Shown here: piece after piece, positions 28,914 to 37,717 of the stretch
How positions within the stretch are numbered: the first letter of the stretch is position 1
Layout: every line of letters starts with the position of its first letter
Assembly (NCBI RefSeq): GCF_011043525.1
Contig: NZ_JAAKGO010000006.1
Coordinates: forward strand, 248,001 to 312,000
Origin: Sphingobacterium sp. SGG-5
GTDB lineage: Bacteria > Bacteroidota > Bacteroidia > Sphingobacteriales > Sphingobacteriaceae
DNA length: 64,000 nt
Direction of reading: 5' to 3'
Made by a program: the position numbers and the translations under genes
Notes under the pieces: model-generated
What the model was told of the DNA's origin: nothing
Seen by the model: only the letters and a program-made list of their open reading frames with translations
The model's database searches: none

Positions 28914-31900
28914 ATGAAAAGTGTAAAATCAATCTTAGTTGCGGCGGTATTATTGTCTGCTGCACTGTTGTTCGGTGGAATACCGGGCGTATCGGAATGG
29001 AAGGTCCCCGGGCTATCGCCCGAACCAAGCTATGGGACGGAAGGGAAACCGATCCTGCTCACGGCTGTTACCACGAAAGCCGCGCCTGTGGAGACGCTGA
29101 CGATACCGGTTATTGCTGACGCGTACTTAATTGGAAATGCCGCTAGTGCAGGAAGTAATTATGGAGCCAGGGAAATGTTGCAGATTAAGCGTACAAGTAC
29201 AACTAGTCCTACTTATAATCGAACTTCCGTATTGAAGTTTGATCTATCCGATATCGACGAAAGTAAAGGACGTATCGTCAAAGCAGAGTTGCAGTTGTTT
29301 GCCAGTGGCTCTGATGCGATGACTAGCGCCAAAGCAAATGATTTTAAGAACACACCGTTTGTGGTAGCTTACTCCAAAGTAGATATTTGGGAGGAGATGG
29401 GTGTTACCTGGAGCAATTATGCCAGCTATGCTGATGTGGCCAGTGAAATAGGAGGAAAGGTATACGGGAGTTCTATTCCATTAGATAATAACAACGTAGT
29501 CGTTTCCGGTAGTCCTGCGACTTGGGATATCACGGAGGCATTACGACAAGACTACTTCAACGATTTCAGAAAATTGCTATCTCTTGTTGTGACCTCATCT
29601 CCTGCTACAGGATCAAACTGGTCCATTTACTTCCATAGTAGGGAGAATGGAAATCCGGCTTATGTACCACGGATTGTGATTACTCAGGACGCTGAACAGC
29701 CCTTTACCGTGCCGGGGGATTTTGTACCTACTGTATACGATGAGATCATGGAAAATATCCGTACGGTACTGTACGAGGAAGCAGGAAATTGGAATACCAT
29801 CAGCTCAAGCGCACAGGGCTACCTGGATGACATGAATGCAGACGGCTCGTGGCCGGGACTGAGTTATACAGGCGATGTACCTACTGCACATCTGGATCGG
29901 TTGAAGACCATGGCCTTGGCCTATACCAATGATCAGAGTTCGCTCTATGGCAATGATGAGCTATATACAGCTATCGTCAACGGTATACAGTGGTGGTATG
30001 ACAAAAATCCCGATCATAGCAACTGGTTTTATGATCAGATCGCCTATCCGCAGCGCATAGGTGAAACTTTGGTATTGATGCGCAACGGGAAGAAGAAGAT
30101 TCCGTTTGCAGTAGAGATCGGCACGCTCGGCCGTATGGCGAGCAAGGGTGGTGCGCCGGATCAGGGCGGTTCGCAGGGCACGGGAGCCAACAAGATGAAT
30201 ATTGCGATGCATTGGATATACCGAGGCTGCCTGACCGAGGATCAGGCGGTCGTGGACAAAGGGGTACAGCAGGTGTTTTTGCCCTTAGCGTTTGTCACCG
30301 GTGAAGGTTTGCAACCCGACTACTCATACCTGCAGCACGGTATGCAGCTCTATATCGGTGGCTACGGTTGGGATATTGTCAATGTGGCGACCAAGGTCTC
30401 CTTGTATACAGTGGGTACGCCCTACGCGGAAGGAAACGCTAATCTGGATAACCTGGGGGCCTTTTTGCGCCAGGCATACCTGCGGGTTATACGGGGACAG
30501 AATTTTATGTTCAATGCCCTGGGACGTGGCGTGGCCCGGTCCGGCGGTATCAGTCAGTCGGGATTCGGTACTATGCTGAAGAGAATGAAGGTGGTGGAGC
30601 CTGCTTATACGTCGACCTGGGATGCAGCGATGGCTCGGTTGAACAAGAGCCAGCCGGCCGGATATGGAGTGGAGCCGCAACATACGCATTTTTACAGGGC
30701 GGACTATACCCTGCAGACCCGACCGGAGTATACCTTTGAACTGCGTACGGTATCCACCAGGACTCTGCGCAACGAAAACGGTAACGGAGAGAATGTCAAG
30801 GGATTCTTCCTGGCAGATGGCGTGACCTCGATCACAGTGACCGGTACGGAGTATTACAATATCTTTCCGGTCTGGAACTGGACCATGATACCGGGTACCA
30901 CCACCCGCAAAAATTCGTCTATACCCAAGCCCGCACAATGGGGCACAGCGGGTGGTACGGAATTCGTCGGTGGGGTGTCGGATACGACACACGGTGTCAG
31001 CGTATACGATATGGTCGAAAGCTATACCCGGGCAAAGAAATCCTATTTCTTTTTTGAGGATGAGATCGTCTGCCTCGGAGCAGGCATCTTTACGACGAAC
31101 AATGTTTCGGAGGAAGTCGTGACCACGCTGAACCAAAGCTTATTGCAGACGGATGTGATTACCTCCGAAGGGGGCACGGTCAAGACCTACAGCGGCAATA
31201 CGACAAGTCTGGACTATGACAACAATCTGGACTGGGTCGTACAGGGCAATATAGGCTATATGCTGCCCGAGGGCGGACAGCTGGGACTCACCGCACAGCC
31301 ACAGAGCGGCAAGTGGTCGGACATCAGCAGCGGACAGTCTACTGCTGTGCAGACGGAGGATGTGTTTACCCTGTGGATGAAACATGGTGTATTGCAGGCT
31401 GACAGCGATGCTAAATATGCATATATCGTCGTGCCAAATATCCGGGAAGCAGTCCAGATGCAAAACTATAAAGCGAAAGACAATATCCGTATATTGAAAA
31501 ATGAGAAGACCCTTCAGGCTGTCAAGCACAAGCGCTTGGGGTTGCATGGGTTTGTTTTCCATGATGCGGCAGCTCAATTCACCAGCGATACCGTGAATAT
31601 ACAGGTGAGCAGCCCCTGTCTGTTGATGGTGCAGCCGATCAAAAGCGGCAAGCTACGGCTGCATGTCTCGGATCCGACAAAAGAACTGACACAAGTGACG
31701 GTGAAGGTCACCTGGCCGGGTTTCAACGGTACCAAAGAAGTGACCGTCAATCTGCCGACTACGGCAGCCCAAGCGGGAAAATCGGTGGTGGCTTACCTCG
31801 AAGAGGAACAGACCATGCCATTGGATATCGTGAGCTTCACGGGACAGCGGCAGGGCGAGACCGTCAAGCTGCAATGGCAGACGACGAATGAGGTCAATGT

Positions 31901-33863
31901 GAACAGGATAGAGGTATGGGTCAAAGAAGAAGGTATGATGCCGATATCCATCGGTCAGAAACCTGCCCTTAATCAGGCCACGGCCAATAACTATAGTTTT
32001 TTGGATGATAATCCGACGAACAATGAACGGTATTATCAACTGCGGATCGTGGACAATACGGGAGCGACGACTTATTCGGAGTATATCCGGATCCGCGCTT
32101 CTATCAACGATGATTATACAGAGAGACCTATACGTGCCGGCGAAAGTACACCCAGCGTGACAGCCAACGATTTTGTGGACGGTTCGCTCGCCATCATCGG
32201 TTCGCAGCCCGGAGAGTACGCGTTGAGCAGTACCAATATACCGGCAACGCTGACGCTGAATACTTCTACGGGTATCGTCGGTGCCAAGGCTGACGCCGCA
32301 AGCGGTACCTATACTTTTGACTATAACCTGTGTGCAAACGGAAATCCGGACAATTGCCTGACTGCGACTGTCAAGGTTAGAATACTCAACGAGTTGGCCG
32401 TCGAGCCGGATGATTTTAGGGCAATCTCCATCACCACCGGAACACCATCGCCCAGTATCCTCGAGAATGATACATACAATGGCAATGCTCTCATAGTCGG
32501 TACAGTACCCGGCACCGTGACCGTGAGCAGTACCGATCTGCCGGCCGGACTCAGTCTGAATCCCGCTACCGGAACCATCTCCGCAGGAGCCAATGCCGTG
32601 AATGGACTGTATACCGCCCACTACACGGTGTGTGAAAACGGAGCCTCGCCTGCCAATTGTGCAACCGTAGCTGTCAATCTCAAAGTGTTCGACCAACGGG
32701 TGGTCGTACTCGACGACGATTTCAGCAGTACACCTATCGGTGTGGGCGCATCTACGGCAAGTGTATTGGCCAACGATACGCACAATGAACATGCGGTAAC
32801 TCTCGGGACGACTGCCGGTACTTTCACGCTGAGCAGTGACAATATTCCGGAGGGACTGCAACTGAACAGCATGACGGGCGTGATCACGGCTATGCTGGGT
32901 ATACCGAGCGGTAACTATGATTTTGACTATACTATCTGTCTGAATGGAGAGGGCGATCTTGGCTGTGAGATGGCACACGTACAGGTTGTGGTGCGCAACG
33001 TATTGCAGGCTGTAGCAGACGTTACAGGATCGATCAGTGGCTATACAGGAGGAACATACAATGTCTTGGACAACGATACGTTCAATGGTGGGCCGATCCC
33101 AGCTGTAGGTACGACGCTGGCGATACTTGTTCCGGCAGTGCCTATCCGCGGAGGCCAGGTGCCCGTATTGAATACCGAATCGGGCGATATCGTTGTCGGT
33201 GCTCGTACTCCGGCAGGTCGCTATGAGATCAAATACCAGTTGTGTGAAGATGGATCATCGACTGAAAACTGTATGTGGACAACAGCGACTATCCTGGTGG
33301 AAGGGGCGGATCTGGACATCAGGGCAGACCATTTTGTGGTGGACCTCTCGTCCGACGTGTTTAGGACAGCAAGTGTCTTGGAAAACGATAAGCTGGGTGG
33401 AGCCGCACTGGTGACAGGGGAGTATGTACTCCAGCCGTTGGAATCCAACGAGAGTAGGTTGCGTATGGACAATACTGGTGTAATCACTGTGCCTACAGGC
33501 TTGCGAATGGGCGTGTATAGCTATCCGTATCTGGTCTGTGAGGTGATGAACCCAAGCAACTGCTCGCAGGCGATTGCGACCATCGAAGTGAGAGGGACTA
33601 ACGAATTGTTTGTACCGAATATCTTCACACCAAACGGAGATGTAAAAAATCAATATTTTCATATCGTCGGTCTCGAAGCGTACGATCGTGTGGAACTGAC
33701 CATCTTGAGTAAAGATGGGGATCGCCTGTATACGAATGCGATGTATGACAATCATTGGGATGGGAAAGGATTGGATAGTGGTACCTATCTGTACCTTGTC
33801 AAAGCCATCAGTGGTCAAGAGACGAAAACTATAAGGGGATATGTTACGATAAAACGTTATTAA
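28914..33863 (+). CDS. PL8-family polysaccharide lyase with DNRLRE domain, five Ig-like repeats and T9SS type-B C-terminal domain
   Basis: A 1649-residue secreted protein. Order: signal peptide (1-27); DNRLRE/CBM96-like domain (about 60-260); PL8 helical and beta domains (about 280-980); a linking beta domain; five ~100-residue Ig-like repeats (starting near 1065, 1163, 1265, 1365, 1467), each with an LCxxG/VCExG-like strand; and a gliding-motility-type T9SS tail (about 1562-1649, FVPNIFTPNGD, TYLYLVKAISG). Catalytic residues are present: Asn426 (TGANKMN), His475 (DYSYLQH), Tyr484 (GGYG), Arg538/Arg542 (GRGVAR) and Glu621 (NENGNGEN). Their spacing is nearly that of chondroitinase AC as I recall it. 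The hallmark FPVWNWTMIPGTTT is intact. It should cleave hyaluronan, chondroitin or a related uronic-acid polymer outside the cell. Confidence 0.93.
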   Translation: MKSVKSILVAAVLLSAALLFGGIPGVSEWKVPGLSPEPSYGTEGKPILLTAVTTKAAPVETLTIPVIADAYLIGNAASAGSNYGAREMLQIKRTSTTSPTYNRTSVLKFDLSDIDESKGRIVKAELQLFASGSDAMTSAKANDFKNTPFVVAYSKVDIWEEMGVTWSNYASYADVASEIGGKVYGSSIPLDNNNVVVSGSPATWDITEALRQDYFNDFRKLLSLVVTSSPATGSNWSIYFHSRENGNPAYVPRIVITQDAEQPFTVPGDFVPTVYDEIMENIRTVLYEEAGNWNTISSSAQGYLDDMNADGSWPGLSYTGDVPTAHLDRLKTMALAYTNDQSSLYGNDELYTAIVNGIQWWYDKNPDHSNWFYDQIAYPQRIGETLVLMRNGKKKIPFAVEIGTLGRMASKGGAPDQGGSQGTGANKMNIAMHWIYRGCLTEDQAVVDKGVQQVFLPLAFVTGEGLQPDYSYLQHGMQLYIGGYGWDIVNVATKVSLYTVGTPYAEGNANLDNLGAFLRQAYLRVIRGQNFMFNALGRGVARSGGISQSGFGTMLKRMKVVEPAYTSTWDAAMARLNKSQPAGYGVEPQHTHFYRADYTLQTRPEYTFELRTVSTRTLRNENGNGENVKGFFLADGVTSITVTGTEYYNIFPVWNWTMIPGTTTRKNSSIPKPAQWGTAGGTEFVGGVSDTTHGVSVYDMVESYTRAKKSYFFFEDEIVCLGAGIFTTNNVSEEVVTTLNQSLLQTDVITSEGGTVKTYSGNTTSLDYDNNLDWVVQGNIGYMLPEGGQLGLTAQPQSGKWSDISSGQSTAVQTEDVFTLWMKHGVLQADSDAKYAYIVVPNIREAVQMQNYKAKDNIRILKNEKTLQAVKHKRLGLHGFVFHDAAAQFTSDTVNIQVSSPCLLMVQPIKSGKLRLHVSDPTKELTQVTVKVTWPGFNGTKEVTVNLPTTAAQAGKSVVAYLEEEQTMPLDIVSFTGQRQGETVKLQWQTTNEVNVNRIEVWVKEEGMMPISIGQKPALNQATANNYSFLDDNPTNNERYYQLRIVDNTGATTYSEYIRIRASINDDYTERPIRAGESTPSVTANDFVDGSLAIIGSQPGEYALSSTNIPATLTLNTSTGIVGAKADAASGTYTFDYNLCANGNPDNCLTATVKVRILNELAVEPDDFRAISITTGTPSPSILENDTYNGNALIVGTVPGTVTVSSTDLPAGLSLNPATGTISAGANAVNGLYTAHYTVCENGASPANCATVAVNLKVFDQRVVVLDDDFSSTPIGVGASTASVLANDTHNEHAVTLGTTAGTFTLSSDNIPEGLQLNSMTGVITAMLGIPSGNYDFDYTICLNGEGDLGCEMAHVQVVVRNVLQAVADVTGSISGYTGGTYNVLDNDTFNGGPIPAVGTTLAILVPAVPIRGGQVPVLNTESGDIVVGARTPAGRYEIKYQLCEDGSSTENCMWTTATILVEGADLDIRADHFVVDLSSDVFRTASVLENDKLGGAALVTGEYVLQPLESNESRLRMDNTGVITVPTGLRMGVYSYPYLVCEVMNPSNCSQAIATIEVRGTNELFVPNIFTPNGDVKNQYFHIVGLEAYDRVELTILSKDGDRLYTNAMYDNHWDGKGLDSGTYLYLVKAISGQETKTIRGYVTIKRY

Positions 33864-33876
33864 TGGTACTGAGACT

Positions 33877-33919
33877 GTCCGAAAAGAATGGTCTCCGTTA
33901 GAGATTATTCTTTTCGGAC
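33877..33919 (+). terminator. Stem-loop between the lyase and PorP/SprF genes
   Basis: Perfect 13-bp arms GTCCGAAAAGAAT (33877-33889) and ATTCTTTTCGGAC (33907-33919), with a small inner stem TCTC/GAGA. There is no T-run after it. It may act as a weak terminator or protect the lyase mRNA end while letting some transcripts continue into the PorP/SprF gene. Confidence 0.65.
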
Positions 33920-33942
33920 GGCAATTATACAATTGATCTGAA

Positions 33943-34956
33943 ATGAAAATGATACAAAGAAATATAGTTATACTATTTTGTGCACTATGGATGACTGCGG
34001 ATGTCTATGGGCAGCAGGAGCCTTCTACACAGTATATATTGAACAGCATGTCGGTCAACCCGGCTTATACGGGCTATAAAGAACAGTGGTACGGACAGCT
34101 AGGCGTGAGTAGTCAATGGTCAGGATGGGAAGGTACACCGTTTGCCAGCTCATTGGCGGTAGATGGGGTATTGGATCCGGTGGAAAAGAAGCATGGTGTC
34201 GGTCTACAGGTGACTAACGATCGGTTTGGTGCGGAGAGTGTGCTCAGTGCGTATGCAAACTATGCTCTTCGGCTGAAATTGAGTGCAGATGGCGACGAGC
34301 GCCTGAGTCTGGGTTTGGCGGCCGGAATCACGCAATACGGCCTGAATGGTGATAAATTTTCTTCTGTCGAACAGGACGATGCGCTTGTGCCTACTGATAA
34401 ACAGACGACTATGCAGCCCGATTTACGTCTGGGGGTCTATTATCATAATCCACACTGGTTTGTGGGCCTGTCTGTACAAGATCTGTTCAATAGGGCGAAA
34501 AGTGAGGAAGGCCGTGAGTTTGTGCAAAATTCTCTTGGAAATACTTCACGTAATCCGCAGAGTTATCTGATGGGAGGAGCATTGGTACGATTGGCCAGCG
34601 ATGTCGTGATGCGGTCCAGTGCTTTGATCCAAGAGGATTTTGAGCGACCCACGACATTGGATGTGAATACGGTATTGATATTCGGTGATAAATTGTGGAC
34701 AGGAATAGGGTACCGTACAAAAGCGTACTGGTTTACACAACCTGATAACGTTGCTACGTCGAACACGGTAATCAAGCGGTCACGCTCATTGAATGCGATC
34801 TTATTGTTTGCCGTAAACCAAAAGTTCAGAATAGGATATTCCTACGATCATCAGTTGGGCAATAGGACGAGCGGTGCGAAAAGCGGTGTCCATGGAGTGA
34901 CTTTGGGCGTTTCCTTCGGAAAAGGCCAACATCCGTTGGCAGGTCAGTATTTCTAA
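33943..34956 (+). CDS. PorP/SprF-family type IX secretion-associated outer-membrane protein
   Basis: A 337-residue protein with a signal peptide ending near VYGQQ. PorP/SprF hallmarks: STQYILNSMSVNPAYTGYKE at about 28-47, then SSQWSGWEGTPFA, and beta-barrel strands ending GVSFGKGQHPL. Proteins of this family are typically encoded directly downstream of large substrates with a type-B (CHU_C-like) T9SS tail and help export or anchor them. Here it follows the PL8 lyase by 79 bp, so it is most likely dedicated to that lyase. Its stop codon overlaps the terminator stem. Confidence 0.92.
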   Translation: MKMIQRNIVILFCALWMTADVYGQQEPSTQYILNSMSVNPAYTGYKEQWYGQLGVSSQWSGWEGTPFASSLAVDGVLDPVEKKHGVGLQVTNDRFGAESVLSAYANYALRLKLSADGDERLSLGLAAGITQYGLNGDKFSSVEQDDALVPTDKQTTMQPDLRLGVYYHNPHWFVGLSVQDLFNRAKSEEGREFVQNSLGNTSRNPQSYLMGGALVRLASDVVMRSSALIQEDFERPTTLDVNTVLIFGDKLWTGIGYRTKAYWFTQPDNVATSNTVIKRSRSLNAILLFAVNQKFRIGYSYDHQLGNRTSGAKSGVHGVTLGVSFGKGQHPLAGQYF

Positions 34957-35009
34957 AGATAGATACCGCGTATGTTATGCACGGCATAACATACGCGGTA
35001 TCTATCTTT
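34955..35009. terminator. Bidirectional terminator, 26-bp perfect stem
   Basis: Arms 34955-34980 and 34984-35009 are exact reverse complements with a 3-nt loop (ACG). The stem starts with AAAGATAGATACCGCG, so its ends supply A/T runs in both directions. It overlaps the stop codons of the PorP/SprF gene (plus) and the M60 gene (minus) and should end both transcripts. Confidence 0.92.
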
Positions 35010-36820
35010 CACAAAACATCTATCCTCTTTCCGTCCCATCCCACGGCCTTTACAGCGGTCGTTCCTCTCGGTGTCCGTACGGTTGTGGTTTTCACATCGG
35101 CTGAACCCGCTCCCCGAAAAGCAACCTTGATCAGTCGGTCTCCGGCATACGTCTCGAAAGCTACCGCGTTTTTCCACATGCTGTTGTCCACGATGATTTT
35201 ATCTCCCTGTTTTTCGAAACCAATATCTTTCGTTCCGGAAATAGTCGCCTGATTTTTGTATATATCTACACTATTTGCGGTGAGATAATGCAGCACCGGT
35301 GTACTGGGCTTTGGATATTTTGATGCGTAGGATTTGACCTGCCGGATATCATCGGCGGTGATTTTCATTCGACCTACGGTATAATCATCTACGATCAGGT
35401 CGATAGGCGCCAAAATACCGGAGTATGCAAAGAAATCGGTGAGATCGAGTTGAGCAACATCACAGGCATTTTTGACAAACTCCAGTTGGTAATAGCTGTT
35501 CTGTTCGGCCTTAATCACGGGGTTGTCTATAGCCTTGATAAAAATATCTCCATAAAAATCCCTGTTGCCCCATTCGTTACCTTCACCAGCCACAGCAAAA
35601 TAGAGCTGTAACTGCCATAAAGGTACCAGCTTGACAAAGTGGTCGCCACCCCAATCCCGAGGGCGCTCACGTTTCCAGCGATCGGGGCCGGCCTGTGTGA
35701 GCCAGGGTTGATGGTGTACAAAAGCGGATTCCATATAGGCGGTGATGCGGCCACCTATAGTGCGTTCGTCATAATCCTTCAGTTGTTCGCGCTCAAGTTT
35801 CGGATGGTTGGGGTTATATACATATTGTGTCCAGACCGAATATATGTTGTTGGTGACTTCTGTCGTACCCACCCACTTCATATTGGGGCGTACTTGGTTG
35901 ACATGTCCGAACTCATGTGCTACTCCCCAGGAGTTTTTGCGGAGAAGGGGGATATTAGCTACATTTTTCATGGTGTTGTTGTGGAATGCGGCACCCATAC
36001 CGTCGGCGTGCATAAAGCCTTTCCAGATCACGCGCCCGAACATATGGTTCTTCGGCTCCCGGTGATATTTGACCAATCCCATCATTTCATGTTGTATGTG
36101 GATGATGGAGTCGTAGAGTTGCATGAGCTCTACACCTTTTTTGGGATTTTCTTTCTTTAAGGATTCTACGGCATAGGCGAGATGTACCTTTTTGCCCACC
36201 AGATCGACGACCGGGCCGTAGGTGTGAGCGAGTACCTGTTGATAGGCGGCATTGTCGTCCTTCGCAATGTCAAATACGCCATTGATCTTTCCGGAAAGGA
36301 TGTGTACATCGATATCTGGATGTTCTTTGTTATCTGCTGTAAAATACTGAATATAACTATTCCCTTTGTTGGTGATCGTAAATCGGTTCAAGCCGGGGGA
36401 AAGAGGGTAGGTATTTTTTTTGAAATGCTCATCGTCCCAGTTGGCCACCACCAATGCGATCTGTTGCCCCGAAGTGCGGCCCACCCAGATTAGTGCCTCT
36501 TCGCCGGCGGGGAAATAGATGCCGGTTGGGTTTTCAAACTGCGAATAGGCGGTTGTTTTTTGTCGTGCGGAGAGCAGCTTGGGATCTAAGTAATTTGTAT
36601 ATGATTTATAACGTTGGGATAGGGGGTAATTGTGCTGATATATAGCTGTGGCTACTTCTTTTAGTACCGAATCTTGTATGGTGGAAATTTTTTTTGCCGA
36701 GGTCTTGCTGTCTAATGTGGTCAGATCTTCACGGCCAAATCGTTTCAGGTCGTTTTTGCTTTGAGAGAAAGCCAGAAAGCAGCCGGGAATGAACAGGCTG
36801 ATCAAAAATAATTTTTTCAT
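35009..36820 (-). CDS. M60-family metallopeptidase, second copy, secreted
   Basis: A 603-residue protein with a signal peptide (LISLFIPGCFLAFSQS; no good lipobox). The M60 active site is complete: HEFGH at 302-306, then VNQVRPNMKWVG and TTEVTNN (Glu321). The N-terminal beta domain typical of the family is present (FPAGEEALIWVGRTSGQQIA, FTITNKGNSYIQYF). Compared with the M60 lipoprotein inside the PUL (519 residues) it is longer, differs in the active-site surroundings and is not lipid-anchored, so the two probably differ in location or specificity. It is convergent to the PUL and separately transcribed. Mucin- or glycoprotein-cleaving activity is inferred from the family. Confidence 0.9.
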   Translation of the reverse strand: MKKLFLISLFIPGCFLAFSQSKNDLKRFGREDLTTLDSKTSAKKISTIQDSVLKEVATAIYQHNYPLSQRYKSYTNYLDPKLLSARQKTTAYSQFENPTGIYFPAGEEALIWVGRTSGQQIALVVANWDDEHFKKNTYPLSPGLNRFTITNKGNSYIQYFTADNKEHPDIDVHILSGKINGVFDIAKDDNAAYQQVLAHTYGPVVDLVGKKVHLAYAVESLKKENPKKGVELMQLYDSIIHIQHEMMGLVKYHREPKNHMFGRVIWKGFMHADGMGAAFHNNTMKNVANIPLLRKNSWGVAHEFGHVNQVRPNMKWVGTTEVTNNIYSVWTQYVYNPNHPKLEREQLKDYDERTIGGRITAYMESAFVHHQPWLTQAGPDRWKRERPRDWGGDHFVKLVPLWQLQLYFAVAGEGNEWGNRDFYGDIFIKAIDNPVIKAEQNSYYQLEFVKNACDVAQLDLTDFFAYSGILAPIDLIVDDYTVGRMKITADDIRQVKSYASKYPKPSTPVLHYLTANSVDIYKNQATISGTKDIGFEKQGDKIIVDNSMWKNAVAFETYAGDRLIKVAFRGAGSADVKTTTVRTPRGTTAVKAVGWDGKRIDVL

Positions 36821-36916
36821 TGTCGATATATTGATTCATCATGAATTTAGATAAATCCATCCGAGATAGAAAGTGTTTTTGGAATGCAAACGGTTGCTTG
36901 AAATTCAGAATAATTC

Positions 36917-37594
36917 CTAATTATCCCCCCACACCCGTTGTAATACCTGTGCATCCTTTGTTAGCTGCGCTGTCTTATGTAAGACATTGCCGTAGGCTTT
37001 ATACAACTTGTTATAGTATTGAATGTAGGTGTCCAGCAGGAGGTAGGTGTCTTGAAGTACGGCGAGGAACTGCTGGAGGTCCTTGTCGAGGGAAGCGACA
37101 TCGACCTGCATATCGCTATGATGTTCGAAGACCGAATCAAGGACTTTGAAATGTAAGGGGTCAATAGGTTTTTCTCCCCGGCAGTAGGTGTCTGTGATCG
37201 TGATATACTCCGTATCGCGCTCGCCGATAACATCATAAAACCGTATCACCTTCCGATGTTGTTCATTGACATCGTTAAAGAAACTTCGCACTTCGACCTG
37301 AAACTTGACGTCCATTTCAAGATGTAGGTTTTCGCTGGAGAGGTCGACCTGCTCCTTATAAAAGCCAAGCATCTCGTTTAGCTCTTCTCGCTCTGCATCC
37401 AATTTGTGAAGGTCTATAAGGGCAAGCTGAACTTCGCCTTTTTCTTGTTCGAATAAGCGTTTCATGCGCCAGACCTGATCATGAGCCAGTCGGTACTTGT
37501 CCAAAGCAAGAGGCTCATGTTTTGTCATAAAGTTATTGTCGCGCAATTGATAGCTGATCGTGCGGAGTGGATGGTCTATTGTGATCGTCTTCAT
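36917..37594 (-). CDS. Hypothetical coiled-coil protein
   Basis: A 225-residue, charged, strongly helical protein without signal peptide or membrane segment. Long heptad-like stretches are visible (EKGEVQLALIDLHKLDAERE, QQFLAVLQDTYLLLDTYIQY). I recognise no family. It lies 123 bp downstream of the FN3-domain protein on the same strand, with a terminator between them. A cytoplasmic structural or regulatory role is possible, but no function can be assigned. Confidence 0.6.
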   Translation of the reverse strand: MKTITIDHPLRTISYQLRDNNFMTKHEPLALDKYRLAHDQVWRMKRLFEQEKGEVQLALIDLHKLDAEREELNEMLGFYKEQVDLSSENLHLEMDVKFQVEVRSFFNDVNEQHRKVIRFYDVIGERDTEYITITDTYCRGEKPIDPLHFKVLDSVFEHHSDMQVDVASLDKDLQQFLAVLQDTYLLLDTYIQYYNKLYKAYGNVLHKTAQLTKDAQVLQRVWGDN

Positions 37595-37673
37595 GTTAGA
37601 ATATAGGTTTTAAACATACAAAAAAACAACGGTAATTGTCAAGTTTATATGTGTATGAGTTTGTAAATGTAAA

Positions 37674-37710
37674 TAAACTATCTCGAGGCGCCGTCCCCCG
37701 AGATAGTTTA
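37674..37710 (-). terminator. Intergenic stem-loop, probable terminator of the FN3-protein gene
   Basis: Perfect 12-bp arms TAAACTATCTCG (37674-37685) and CGAGATAGTTTA (37699-37710), loop of 13 nt. It lies just past the minus-strand stop at 37718; the sequence after it on that strand is T-rich (TTTACATTT). Confidence 0.75.
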
Positions 37711-37717
37711 GAAAGTG

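Noticed and set aside
31653..32978. A 441-codon open frame on the minus strand
   Set aside because: It lies fully antisense to the Ig-like repeats of the PL8 lyase; its sequence is low in family-like motifs and reflects the repeat and codon bias of the real gene.
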